7,322 nt of DNA from an uncultured Collinsella sp. (GCA_900551635.1 URWQ01000070.1:1-7322), one strand, 5' to 3'. Shown: positions 1 to 5,350, counted from the stretch's first letter. Numbers and translations: made by a program. The notes: generated by a model not told the origin, from the sequence alone.

Positions 1-723
1 CGGAGGCATCGGGGGGAGCGCCAGGGAGAAGCGGCCCCCGCCGTAGCTGGCGAGAATGGAACCGCAGCCGTCGATGGGGCCATGGGTGAGCTCTTGCGTT
101 GAGGGGTCGAGCAGCGTGGCCATGCTGGTGAGACCGGAGGGCATGCCGAAGATCTCGACCATGGGCTCGACGGTATAGACGCCGATGTCCATGAGGGAAC
201 CCGATGCCATATTGCAATCGAAGATATTGGTGGTGCGTCCCGCGAGAATCTCGTTGTAGCGCGAGGAATACTTGCCAAAGCGCAATGAGGCACGGCGGAT
301 GGGGGCAATCTCGCCCAGGGCGTCCTCGACGGCGTGGAAGGCGGGATCGTGGAGGGGACGCATCGCCTCGAGGGCCACGACACCTGCTGCCTCGGCAGCG
401 CGGAAGACTTCCAGCGCCTGCGCTTCGGTGGCGCAGAAGGGCTTCTCGACGATGACGTGCTTGCCACCGGCGATGCAGGCGAGCGCCTGCTCGTGATGGA
501 GCGCGTTGGGGCTGCCGATGTAGACGGCATCGACGTCGTCGGCGGACGCGAGCTCGTCGAGTGCGGTGAAGTTGCGTTCGCCGCCGTGCTCGGCGGTAAA
601 GGCGGCACCGCGATTGGCATCGCGTGAAAGCGTGCCCACAAACGCGGCTTGGTCGTTGGCATTGACGACCTGGATAAAGTCGTCGGTGATCATGGATGTG
701 CCGATGGTCGCTATACGCAGCAT
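1..723 (-). CDS. Gfo/Idh/MocA-family NAD(P)-dependent oxidoreductase, C-terminus cut off by window
   Basis: The visible 241 residues begin at ATG 723 and have no stop before the left edge. An AAGGGGG Shine-Dalgarno lies 4 nt upstream. The N-terminus (MLRIATIGTS) is the first strand of a Rossmann fold. A typical dinucleotide-domain block follows, with YIGSPNALH near residues 68-76 and the family motif EKP at residues 93-95 (HVIVEKPF). The segment SLMDIGVYTVEPM at about 176-188 starts the substrate domain and resembles the MDIGVY stretch of dihydrodiol-dehydrogenase-like members. Family members are usually 320-350 aa, so about a third is missing. They oxidise or reduce sugars, polyols or similar substrates in the cytoplasm, and the substrate cannot be read from sequence. 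The gene lies 73 bp downstream of rnhA on the same strand and could be co-transcribed with it. A TACACT box at 757-762 (minus strand) could give it its own promoter, but no good -35 accompanies it. Confidence 0.9.
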   Translation of the reverse strand, partial: MLRIATIGTSMITDDFIQVVNANDQAAFVGTLSRDANRGAAFTAEHGGERNFTALDELASADDVDAVYIGSPNALHHEQALACIAGGKHVIVEKPFCATEAQALEVFRAAEAAGVVALEAMRPLHDPAFHAVEDALGEIAPIRRASLRFGKYSSRYNEILAGRTTNIFDCNMASGSLMDIGVYTVEPMVEIFGMPSGLTSMATLLDPSTQELTHGPIDGCGSILASYGGGRFSLALPPMPP

Positions 724-796
724 ACGTCCCCCTTGCGTTGTTTGGTCTACAGGATGAGTGTAGCGCGTGGGGATATAAAGCTGCGCGAAAACGCTA

Positions 797-1282
797 TTAC
801 AGGTCGCTCTCGTTAAAGCCGGCGTCGATATCGAGGTTGGCTCCGTCGGCCGCGGTGGTGGCGAGCTCGTCGCAGCGCTCATTGAGCTCGTGGCCGGCAT
901 GCCCCTTAACCCAGATGAACTCCACCTTATGCTTGCTCTTTGCGGCAAGCAGACGCTCCCACAGGTCGCGGTTCTTGACGGGCTGCTTGTTGGCAGTTTT
1001 CCACCCGCGCTTTTTCCAGCCGTCGATCCAGTGCTTGTTGAAGGCGTTGACGACGTATTGCGAATCGGAATGGACCTCGACCTCGCAGGGGCGGTTAAGT
1101 GCCTCGAGCGCCACGATGACCGCCATGAGCTCCATGCGGTTGTTAGTGGTCTTGGCGTAGCCACGCGAAAGCTCGGAGGTGAAGGTCTTGCCGGCGGGGT
1201 TGGTGTACTTGAGCACGGCGCCGTAGCCGCCGCGTCCCGGATTTGATCGGGCCGAGCCGTCGGTATAGATGATGACCTTCAC
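797..1282 (-). CDS. rnhA: Ribonuclease HI
   Basis: This 161-aa protein cleaves the RNA strand of RNA-DNA hybrids in the cytoplasm, in R-loop and primer removal. The length is close to the usual 150-160 aa. All catalytic residues are visible: D8 in [12 protein letters not shown]51 in NNRMEL, D73 in HSDSQYV, H128 in WVKGHAGH and D138 in NERCDELA. The basic handle region [16 protein letters not shown] (about 89-104) is also present, as in the E. coli enzyme. A short acidic tail follows the last helix. The start chosen is GTG 1282, because AAAGGA lies 5 nt upstream and the conserved first strand (VKVIIYTDG) begins there. An in-frame ATG at 1333 would add 17 unrelated residues and sits next to a possible -10. 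The gene lies 63 bp downstream of lysR on the same strand and 73 bp upstream of the oxidoreductase gene. Confidence 0.97.
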   Translation of the reverse strand: MKVIIYTDGSARSNPGRGGYGAVLKYTNPAGKTFTSELSRGYAKTTNNRMELMAVIVALEALNRPCEVEVHSDSQYVVNAFNKHWIDGWKKRGWKTANKQPVKNRDLWERLLAAKSKHKVEFIWVKGHAGHELNERCDELATTAADGANLDIDAGFNESDL

Positions 1283-1320
1283 ATGGTTCCTTTCGTTGGG
1301 TACGCTTCGTGTGAGTGACC

Positions 1321-1326
1321 ATTGTA
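1321..1326 (-). promoter_or_regulatory. Possible -10 box for rnhA
   Basis: The minus strand reads TACAAT, five of six matches to TATAAT. It sits about 39 nt upstream of the GTG start of rnhA and downstream of the lysR stop. No convincing -35 is seen at 16-18 nt; the nearest TTG-like hexamer (TTGCTA) is about 20 nt away. The same hexamer occurs ahead of the ketopantoate reductase gene at 6424-6429. Confidence 0.3.
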
Positions 1327-1333
1327 GCGCCAT

Positions 1334-1346
1334 GCCCGCCGCGGGC
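1334..1346. repeat. Small GC-rich palindrome at the lysR stop codon
   Basis: GCCCGC-C-GCGGGC is a 6-1-6 inverted repeat whose right end overlaps the last base of the lysR TAG stop codon. In RNA it can only form a 4-bp stem with a small loop, and no T run follows on either strand. It is therefore not a convincing terminator. It may be a weak pause or simply GC-rich chance. Confidence 0.3.
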
Positions 1347-2284
1347 TAGCAATCTACGATTTCTACCCCGTCTTCCGACAGCTGGTCGGCATGGATGATG
1401 CGGTTGAGCTCGTCGAGGTATTGCCGCAAGAGAGGAGAGGGCTTGCGCTCGTCGTGCATGATATATCCTACGTGCATCGTTGGGGCGTCTGCTAACGGGA
1501 TCGATGCCATACCCCACTGCATTTCATTGGAAAGGACACCGGTCGACAGGGTGTAACCGTTCGACGTGATAAGTAAGTTAGTAAGTGTTCCGCGGTCCGA
1601 GATTCGTATGTTGCGGTCGCAAGGGATATAGCTAAAAGGTTCCTCGGCGTAATAGAAGGAGTTTGAGGTTCCCTGCTCAAAGCTGTAGCGCGTATAGGGC
1701 GTGAGGTCGGCAAGGGACAGCTGAGGGCGGCGTGCGAGCGGGTGGCGTTCGCTAACGAAGACGTGGACCGTCGCGTCGAAGAGGGGATGGAAGCTTGCGC
1801 GGGCATCGGCGAAGGCCTTCTGCAGAACGCGGGCGTTAAAGTCATCCAGGTACAGAATGCCGATATCGCTGCGAAATGCGCGGACGTCGTCGATGATCTG
1901 CGAGGTGGTGGTCTCGCGCATGATGAACTCAAACTTACTGTCGCGGCAGCGCTCGACGACGTTGACAAAGGCCTCGACCGAAAAAGCGTAGTGCTGGGCC
2001 GAGACGGCAAGGCGCGCCTGGGGTGTGCCGCCGTCCTCGTAGCGTGCCTCGAGCATGTCGGCCTGCTCTACGACCTGGCGCGCATAGCCCAATAGCTCGG
2101 TGCCGTCGTTGGTGAGCGTGACGCCGCGGCTGGAGCGCGTAAAGATCTCCAGATGGAGTTCCTGCTCCAGGCTTTTGACGGCGTTTGAGATGTTGGACTG
2201 AGCGGTATAGAGGCGCTGAGCTGCGGCGTTGATTGAGCCGGACTCTGCCACGGCAATCAGAAAACGAAGCTGCTGAAGGGTCAT
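1346..2284 (-). CDS. LysR-family transcriptional regulator, MetR/CpsY/CmbR-like, divergent from metY
   Basis: This 312-aa protein has the normal LysR length. Residues 1-60 form the winged helix-turn-helix (MTLQQLRFLIAVAESGS, then AQRLYTAQSNISNAVKSLE, then SSRGVTLTNDG), followed by the linker helix to about residue 85. The rest is a periplasmic-binding-type effector domain. Its segments ASQHY-like SAQHYAFSVEAF, ETTTSQIIDDVRAF and SDIGILYLDDF recall the streptococcal MtaR/CpsY and lactococcal CmbR regulators of methionine and cysteine genes. That likeness is from memory, not a search. The start is ATG 2284, with AAAGGA 8 nt upstream. Divergence from metY, with dyads in between, suggests it controls metY and perhaps itself; a TATAGA -10 for lysR overlaps one dyad. 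The effector may be a sulfur amino-acid precursor such as O-acetylhomoserine or O-acetylserine, but this is inference. Confidence 0.93.
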   Translation of the reverse strand: MTLQQLRFLIAVAESGSINAAAQRLYTAQSNISNAVKSLEQELHLEIFTRSSRGVTLTNDGTELLGYARQVVEQADMLEARYEDGGTPQARLAVSAQHYAFSVEAFVNVVERCRDSKFEFIMRETTTSQIIDDVRAFRSDIGILYLDDFNARVLQKAFADARASFHPLFDATVHVFVSERHPLARRPQLSLADLTPYTRYSFEQGTSNSFYYAEEPFSYIPCDRNIRISDRGTLTNLLITSNGYTLSTGVLSNEMQWGMASIPLADAPTMHVGYIMHDERKPSPLLRQYLDELNRIIHADQLSEDGVEIVDC

Positions 2285-2305
2285 CGGCGCCGTCCTTTCG
2301 ATTGC

Positions 2306-2329
2306 TATCTATAAAACCGATAACAGGTT
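2306..2329. promoter_or_regulatory. Candidate LysR binding dyads overlapping the lysR -10
   Basis: Two overlapping inverted repeats are visible. TATC-N9-GATA (2306-2309 and 2319-2322) contains the classic T-N11-A spacing (T2308, A2320). AACC-N7-GGTT lies at 2315-2318 and 2326-2329. A minus-strand TATAGA (2308-2313) is a plausible lysR -10 within the first dyad. The overlap fits autorepression, which is common among LysR regulators with divergent targets. The site ends 15 bp upstream of the metY -35, a usual place for an activator site. Confidence 0.4.
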
Positions 2330-2344
2330 AGCGCTTTTAAGTGA

Positions 2345-2373
2345 TTGACCGAGCGAAACAATGCTCGTACTAT
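2345..2373 (+). promoter_or_regulatory. Probable metY promoter, with inverted repeat in the spacer
   Basis: TTGACC (2345-2350), a 17-nt spacer and TACTAT (2368-2373) make a good sigma70-type promoter (5/6 and 4/6 matches). Transcription would start near 2380, leaving a leader of about 178 nt before the metY ATG. The spacer holds CGAGC-N8-GCTCG (2350-2354 and 2363-2367), so a protein bound there would sit between the two promoter elements. Confidence 0.6.
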
Positions 2374-2441
2374 TCAAAACACACAAAGGCGGTAGGTAAT
2401 TAAACCGACCACTGAACCGGGATGCGAAAGGAGGCCCGCAT

Positions 2442-2495
2442 ATGAATTGCTTACCAAGGCGAATGCCGGGCTCCTGTTTGCGCCCGTCGGCGTGA
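2442..2495 (+). CDS. Putative 17-aa Cys-containing leader peptide ahead of metY
   Basis: ATG 2442 is preceded by AAAGGAGG (2427-2434) with 7-nt spacing, a stronger ribosome site than that of metY itself. The ORF encodes MNCLPRRMPGSCLRPSA and stops at TGA 2493-2495, 62 nt before the metY ATG and in a different frame. Codons 3 and 12 are Cys, one near the start and one inside the downstream hairpin. It lies within the predicted metY 5' leader, about 60 nt after the probable transcription start. Cys codons in a leader upstream of a sulfur-assimilation gene suggest control by ribosome stalling, as known for Cys-containing leader peptides in other actinobacteria. I do not recognise this particular peptide. 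A chance ORF is possible, but the Shine-Dalgarno makes translation likely. Confidence 0.55.
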   Translation: MNCLPRRMPGSCLRPSA

Positions 2496-2502
2496 TCAGG
2501 AG
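2471..2502 (+). promoter_or_regulatory. Leader hairpin with anti-Shine-Dalgarno arm, metY leader
   Basis: CTCCTG (2471-2476) pairs with CAGGAG (2497-2502). Inside, CGCC (2481-2484) pairs with GGCG (2489-2492) around a CGTC loop, with a 4x4 internal loop between the helices. The leader ORF runs through this hairpin and stops in its right side. The CTCCT arm could instead pair with the Shine-Dalgarno of the leader ORF (2429-2433) or with that of metY (2547-2551). The tract after the hairpin is pyrimidine-rich but is not a contiguous T run, so control of translation is more likely than termination. Confidence 0.4.
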
Positions 2503-2557
2503 ACAGCGACTTACTTCTCTCTTATTTATTTACTTTTGTTCGATCAAGGAGATCATC

Positions 2558-3868
2558 ATGAGCCAGTTCATCAACAACCCCGAGCACACCTTTGGTTTCG
2601 ATACCCTGCAGCTTCACGTTGGCCAGGAGAGCGCCGATCCCGCATCCGACTCCCGCGCCGTGCCTATCTACCAGACCACGAGCTATGTGTTCCGCAACTC
2701 CCAGCACGCCGCCGACCGCTTTGGTCTTGCCGACGCCGGTAACATCTACGGCCGTCTGACCAACTCCACCCAGGGCGTCTTCGAGGATCGTATCGCCGCA
2801 CTCGAGGGTGGCGTGGCAGGTCTCGCCGTCGCCTCCGGTGCTGCTGCCATCACCTATACCCTGCAGGCTCTTGCCCAGGCCGGTGACCACGTGGTGGCTC
2901 AGAAGACCATCTACGGTGGCTCCTACAATCTGCTGGAGCATACGCTCTCCCAGTTTGGCGTCGAGACCACCTTTGTCGATGCCCATAACCTGGAAGAGGT
3001 CGAGGGTGCCATCAAGGACAACACCACGGTCATCTATCTCGAGACGCTCGGCAACCCCAACTCCGACATCCCCAACATCGACGCCATCTCCGAGATCGCC
3101 AAGAAGCACGGTTTACCGGTTGTCGTCGACAACACCTTCGGCACCCCGTATCTGTTCCGTCCGCTGGAGCATGGTGCCAACATCGTCGTCCACTCCGCAA
3201 CCAAGTTTATCGGCGGCCACGGCACCTCGCTGGGCGGCGTGATCGTCGACGGCGGTAACTTCGATTGGAAGGCGAGCGGCAAGTATGCGCAGATCGCCGA
3301 GCCCAACCCCTCCTACCATGGCGTCTCGTTTGCCGAGGCTGCCGGTCCCGCCGCCTTCGCAACCTATGTCCGCGCCATCCTGCTGCGTGACGAGGGCGCC
3401 TGCATCAGCCCGTTCAACGCCTGGGTCCTGCTCCAGGGCACCGAGACTCTGTCGCTGCGCGTTGACCGTCATGTCGAGAACACCAAGAAGGTCGTTGAGT
3501 TCCTGGCTGGTGACAGCCATGTCGCCAAGGTGAACCACCCGAGCCTGTCTGAGCACCCCGATCACGAGCTCTATCAGAAGTACTTCCCCCGTGGCGGCGC
3601 CTCGATCTTTACCTTTGAGATCAAGGGTGGCCAGGAGGCCGCCTGGAAGTTCATCGATCATCTGCAGGTGTTCTCGCTGCTCGCCAACGTGGCCGACGTC
3701 AAGTCGCTCGTCGTGCACCCGGCTACCACCACGCACTCCCAGCTCTCTGCCGAGGAGCTCGCCGAGCAGAACATCACGCCCTCCACGATCCGTCTTTCCA
3801 TCGGTACCGAGAACGCCGAGGATATCATTTGGGATCTGAAGCAGGCCTTCGCCGCGCTGGACGAGTAA
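2558..3868 (+). CDS. metY: O-acetylhomoserine sulfhydrylase (MetY-type PLP enzyme)
   Basis: This 436-aa enzyme is of normal MetY length (about 430). It belongs to the Cys/Met metabolism PLP family (fold type I) and condenses O-acetylhomoserine with sulfide to give homocysteine and acetate. Some members also use O-acetylserine. The Schiff-base lysine is K216 in HSATKFIGGHG. D191 in VVDNTFGTPY contacts the pyridine nitrogen. Y64 and R66 in NIYGRLTN bind phosphate of the neighbouring subunit, and R412 in STIRLSIG binds the substrate carboxylate. The length, LETLGNPNSDIPNI and WVLLQGTETLSLR favour MetY over cystathionine gamma-synthase or lyase, which are nearer 380 aa. The start is ATG 2558, with AAGGAG 6 nt upstream. 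A TTG at 2447 would add 37 residues that read through the leader and is rejected. Every lysine codon I checked is AAG, which suggests high expression. It is flanked by its own promoter and terminator and is probably monocistronic. Confidence 0.95.
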   Translation: MSQFINNPEHTFGFDTLQLHVGQESADPASDSRAVPIYQTTSYVFRNSQHAADRFGLADAGNIYGRLTNSTQGVFEDRIAALEGGVAGLAVASGAAAITYTLQALAQAGDHVVAQKTIYGGSYNLLEHTLSQFGVETTFVDAHNLEEVEGAIKDNTTVIYLETLGNPNSDIPNIDAISEIAKKHGLPVVVDNTFGTPYLFRPLEHGANIVVHSATKFIGGHGTSLGGVIVDGGNFDWKASGKYAQIAEPNPSYHGVSFAEAAGPAAFATYVRAILLRDEGACISPFNAWVLLQGTETLSLRVDRHVENTKKVVEFLAGDSHVAKVNHPSLSEHPDHELYQKYFPRGGASIFTFEIKGGQEAAWKFIDHLQVFSLLANVADVKSLVVHPATTTHSQLSAEELAEQNITPSTIRLSIGTENAEDIIWDLKQAFAALDE

Positions 3869-3930
3869 GGCGACTTGTGCAAGGACCCCTTGCGACTCGA
3901 TAGGTATAACTGCATAAAATGCCTGCTCAA

Positions 3931-3969
3931 GGCGCCTGTGCGAACAATGGTTGCACAGGCGTCTTTTTT
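3931..3969 (+). terminator. Intrinsic terminator of metY
   Basis: An 11-bp stem (3931-3941 with 3953-3963, one G-U pair), built around CGCCTGTGC / GCACAGGCG, closes an 11-nt loop. A T6 run follows at 3964-3969. It lies 63 nt after the metY stop codon. Confidence 0.92.
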
Positions 3970-4050
3970 GCATAGAGAGGGCGCAAAAACAGGGTTTTTG
4001 ACACGCTTTATGCATTCGAGTTGTGGAAAACTCCTGTTGAGAGGATGTGA

Positions 4051-4086
4051 GTTTTACGCAATTGACGTGCGCCTTTTGAGTAAAAC
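4051..4086. repeat. Inverted repeat GTTTTAC-N22-GTAAAAC
   Basis: The two perfect 7-bp arms (4051-4057 and 4080-4086) flank a 22-nt segment that contains TTGACG. The arms are about 2.8 helical turns apart, which would suit a pair of operator half-sites better than an RNA hairpin. The position just upstream of the possible -10 (4110-4115) suggests a regulator site, though the protein is unknown. Confidence 0.35.
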
Positions 4087-4133
4087 CGCAGGTCGCGATT
4101 TGCTCGGGGTACTATGCAGCGCGATCGAATCAC

Positions 4134-4160
4134 ACGCAGCTCAAACGCAGCAAAAACGCA
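4134..4160 (+). repeat. Three 11-bp-phased ACGCA(GC) direct repeats
   Basis: ACGCAGC occurs at 4134-4140 and 4145-4151, and ACGCA at 4156-4160, so the repeat starts are exactly 11 bp apart. The A-rich separators are TCAA and AAAA. The array ends 4 nt before the GGAGGT Shine-Dalgarno of the secreted-protein gene. Roughly one-turn phasing is typical of sites bound by tandem regulators. As RNA it would be an unstructured leader. Confidence 0.45.
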
Positions 4161-4180
4161 CTACGGAGGTTTCCAGCTAC

Positions 4181-4957
4181 ATGAGGATCGATTCACGAAA
4201 ACCGAAAGCCGCCGCCCTTTCCGCCGCTCTGACCGTGGCACTTTTGGCGGGCGCCGGTGCAACTGATGCCCACGCGGCAACACTGTCCGACACGGTCGGA
4301 TCCACGCCGTCCGAGACGACGCTGGTGCAGCCCGTTGACTATCGCGGCGATGGTTATGGCTCCATGCAGGAGTGGAACGCCTCGATGGAGGCCAAGCGCG
4401 ATTCCCTTGAGATGCGTGCTCAGATCATCATGAACATGTACGGTGACTATGCCACCGATGACGAGCGCGCTGTGCTGCAGGGCTGTATCGATGGCGCGGG
4501 CAGCCTGTTGACGATGGGGGAGGTCGATGCGAAGTCGACCGAGCTCGATGAGCTGCGCACTGCGCTTGAGGATGCCAAGCGCGAAGCGCTCGAGGCTGCT
4601 GCCGCCGAGGCGGAGGCTGCCGAGGCCGCCCAGGCTTCGTACTACAACGCCGGTTACACTTCGTCCTACGCGTCTGCCGCGTCCTGCGCGAACGGATCGG
4701 GCCTGACGCGCTCTGCGGGTGTCAATAACTACAACGGGCGCCGCGAGACCTATTACAGCAGCAATGTGCTTTATCACTATCGCACGGGCGAATGGACTCA
4801 GGATTCTGAGGGCTTTTGGCGCGATTCCGACGGCTATTACGTTGTTGCCGCGGGCGATATGGCCCAGGGCTCGACCTTTACGGGCTCCAAGGGTGATTGC
4901 AAGGTCTATGACTCCGGCTGCGCTGCCGGAACCACCGACTACTACACCGGTTGGTAA
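4181..4957 (+). CDS. Secreted coiled-coil protein with C-terminal 3D/RlpA-like domain
   Basis: This 258-aa protein starts at ATG 4181, with GGAGGT 10 nt upstream. Residues 1-32 are a signal peptide: basic MRIDSRKPK, hydrophobic core to about 27, and a likely cut after AHA (residue 32). Residues 60-150 are helical and charged, ending in an Ala/Glu-rich coiled coil (about 115-150). A Tyr/Ser/Ala-rich linker (about 151-175) follows. Residues 179-258 form a compact domain with GRRETYYSSNVL, DGYYVVAAGDM, KVYDSGC and a terminal TTDYYTGW. This block matches my memory of the C-terminal domain of coriobacterial and clostridial wall-associated proteins, related to the 3D and RlpA-like double-psi barrel. 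D226, D244 (in YDSG) and D253 may be the three aspartates of the 3D domain. The likely role is in the cell wall, perhaps glycan cleavage or binding, but activity is unproven. No C-terminal anchor or membrane helix is visible, so it is either released or held by the coiled coil. Confidence 0.8.
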   Translation: MRIDSRKPKAAALSAALTVALLAGAGATDAHAATLSDTVGSTPSETTLVQPVDYRGDGYGSMQEWNASMEAKRDSLEMRAQIIMNMYGDYATDDERAVLQGCIDGAGSLLTMGEVDAKSTELDELRTALEDAKREALEAAAAEAEAAEAAQASYYNAGYTSSYASAASCANGSGLTRSAGVNNYNGRRETYYSSNVLYHYRTGEWTQDSEGFWRDSDGYYVVAAGDMAQGSTFTGSKGDCKVYDSGCAAGTTDYYTGW

Positions 4958-4982
4958 TTTTTCTGCATCACGGATATTTGGC

Positions 4983-5030
4983 GGACGGGCGTCTTTACCG
5001 AGCTTTAGGGCAACGTAAGGACGTCCGTTC
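4983..5030. repeat. Long hairpin, 16-bp stem, after the secreted-protein gene
   Basis: Bases 4983-4998 pair with 5015-5030 without interruption (13 Watson-Crick and 3 G-U pairs) around a 16-nt loop. It begins 26 nt after the stop codon. Neither strand has a T run after the stem, so it is not a standard intrinsic terminator. It may protect the mRNA 3' end, mark a dispersed repeat or help Rho-independent pausing. Confidence 0.55.
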
Positions 5031-5046
5031 TATGTATGCGTTTGAG

Positions 5047-5076
5047 TTAACAGAGCCCTTACCGTGGCGGTACGCT
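5047..5076 (+). promoter_or_regulatory. Possible promoter for the small membrane protein
   Basis: TTAACA (5047-5052), an 18-nt spacer and TACGCT (5071-5076) resemble a sigma70-type promoter. A TACCG-TGG-CGGTA dyad (5060-5072) covers the spacer and start of the -10. It is flanked by GCCC (5055-5058) and GGGC (5077-5080), so the same stretch could fold into a two-part hairpin. Confidence 0.3.
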
Positions 5077-5143
5077 GGGCGAATGGATGCGGAGCACACT
5101 GGTTCTTGAGAAATAAGGTCTTTCTCTTGGAGGAAGTGGTCTT

Positions 5144-5350
5144 GTGAATGCTCGAGATATTACCGTTGCCGCCGTCGCGTTGATGCTTGGCTGCCTTGGT
5201 CCCACGGCCGCGCTCGTCGCGGGCATGCAGGGGACATGCGGGGCTGCTCCTATCGTGGTCGGCGTGCTGATCGCGGCCACGCTGCTGGGAAGCGCCGGTG
5301 TTGTCCTTTGTCGCGACGATGAGGACGAGGTTCCGGAGTCGCAACGCTAG
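5144..5350 (+). CDS. Small two-helix membrane protein, unknown function
   Basis: This is a 68-aa protein with a GTG start at 5144 and GGAGG 10 nt upstream. Two hydrophobic segments are predicted, about residues 6-28 and 36-56. They are joined by a short GTCGAA-type turn and followed by a very acidic hydrophilic tail (RDDEDEVPESQR). The only charged residues before the first helix are R4 and D5, so orientation is not clear; an outside or inside hairpin is equally possible. Cysteines lie at 17, 32 and 56. No family is recognised. It follows the secreted-protein gene on the same strand after 186 bp and precedes a terminator. The match of ribosome site, hydrophobic pattern and terminator makes it a likely real gene. 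Confidence 0.6.
   Translation: MNARDITVAAVALMLGCLGPTAALVAGMQGTCGAAPIVVGVLIAATLLGSAGVVLCRDDEDEVPESQR

Larger units (their letters stand above)
3970..4180 (+). promoter_or_regulatory. Upstream region of the secreted-protein gene
   Basis: This stretch, which with the metY terminator fills the 312-bp gap 3869-4180, holds no credible gene. It contains an isolated TTGACA (3998-4003) with no -10 at the right distance. It also contains TTGACG (4062-4067) inside an inverted repeat, and TACTAT (4110-4115), the same -10 hexamer as proposed for metY and likewise preceded by TGCTCG. If TACTAT is the -10, the leader is about 60 nt and includes the phased ACGCAGC repeats. The Shine-Dalgarno is GGAGGT at 4165-4170, 10 nt before the ATG. 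Confidence 0.35.

Noticed and set aside
1283..1333. ATG 1333 as the start of RNase HI
   Set aside because: It adds 17 residues before the conserved first strand and overlaps a possible -10. GTG 1282 has AAAGGA 5 nt upstream.
2447..2557. Extension of MetY by 37 residues from a TTG start at 2447
   Set aside because: The added residues read through the leader ORF and a pyrimidine-rich tract, look unlike any MetY N-terminus, and lack a suitably placed ribosome site. ATG 2558 has AAGGAG 6 nt upstream.
2400..2557. SAM or other known riboswitch upstream of metY
   Set aside because: I looked for the S-box and SAM-IV conserved stretches and found none. The visible structure is explained better by the leader ORF and its hairpin. 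A covariance-model search would settle it.
3998..4003. Perfect TTGACA -35 upstream of the secreted-protein gene
   Set aside because: There is no -10-like hexamer 15-19 nt downstream, so it is probably not a working promoter by itself.
3113..4015. Long minus-strand ORF opposite metY (300 codons), and a similar 195-codon one at 2522-3109
   Set aside because: Both lie antisense to a clear, codon-biased enzyme gene and run through its terminator or leader. They have no recognisable domain. Long antisense frames are common in G+C-rich genes.
4022..4030. DnaA-box-like TGTGGAAAA
   Set aside because: It is a single copy with no cluster, no AT-rich unwinding region and no dnaA or dnaN nearby.
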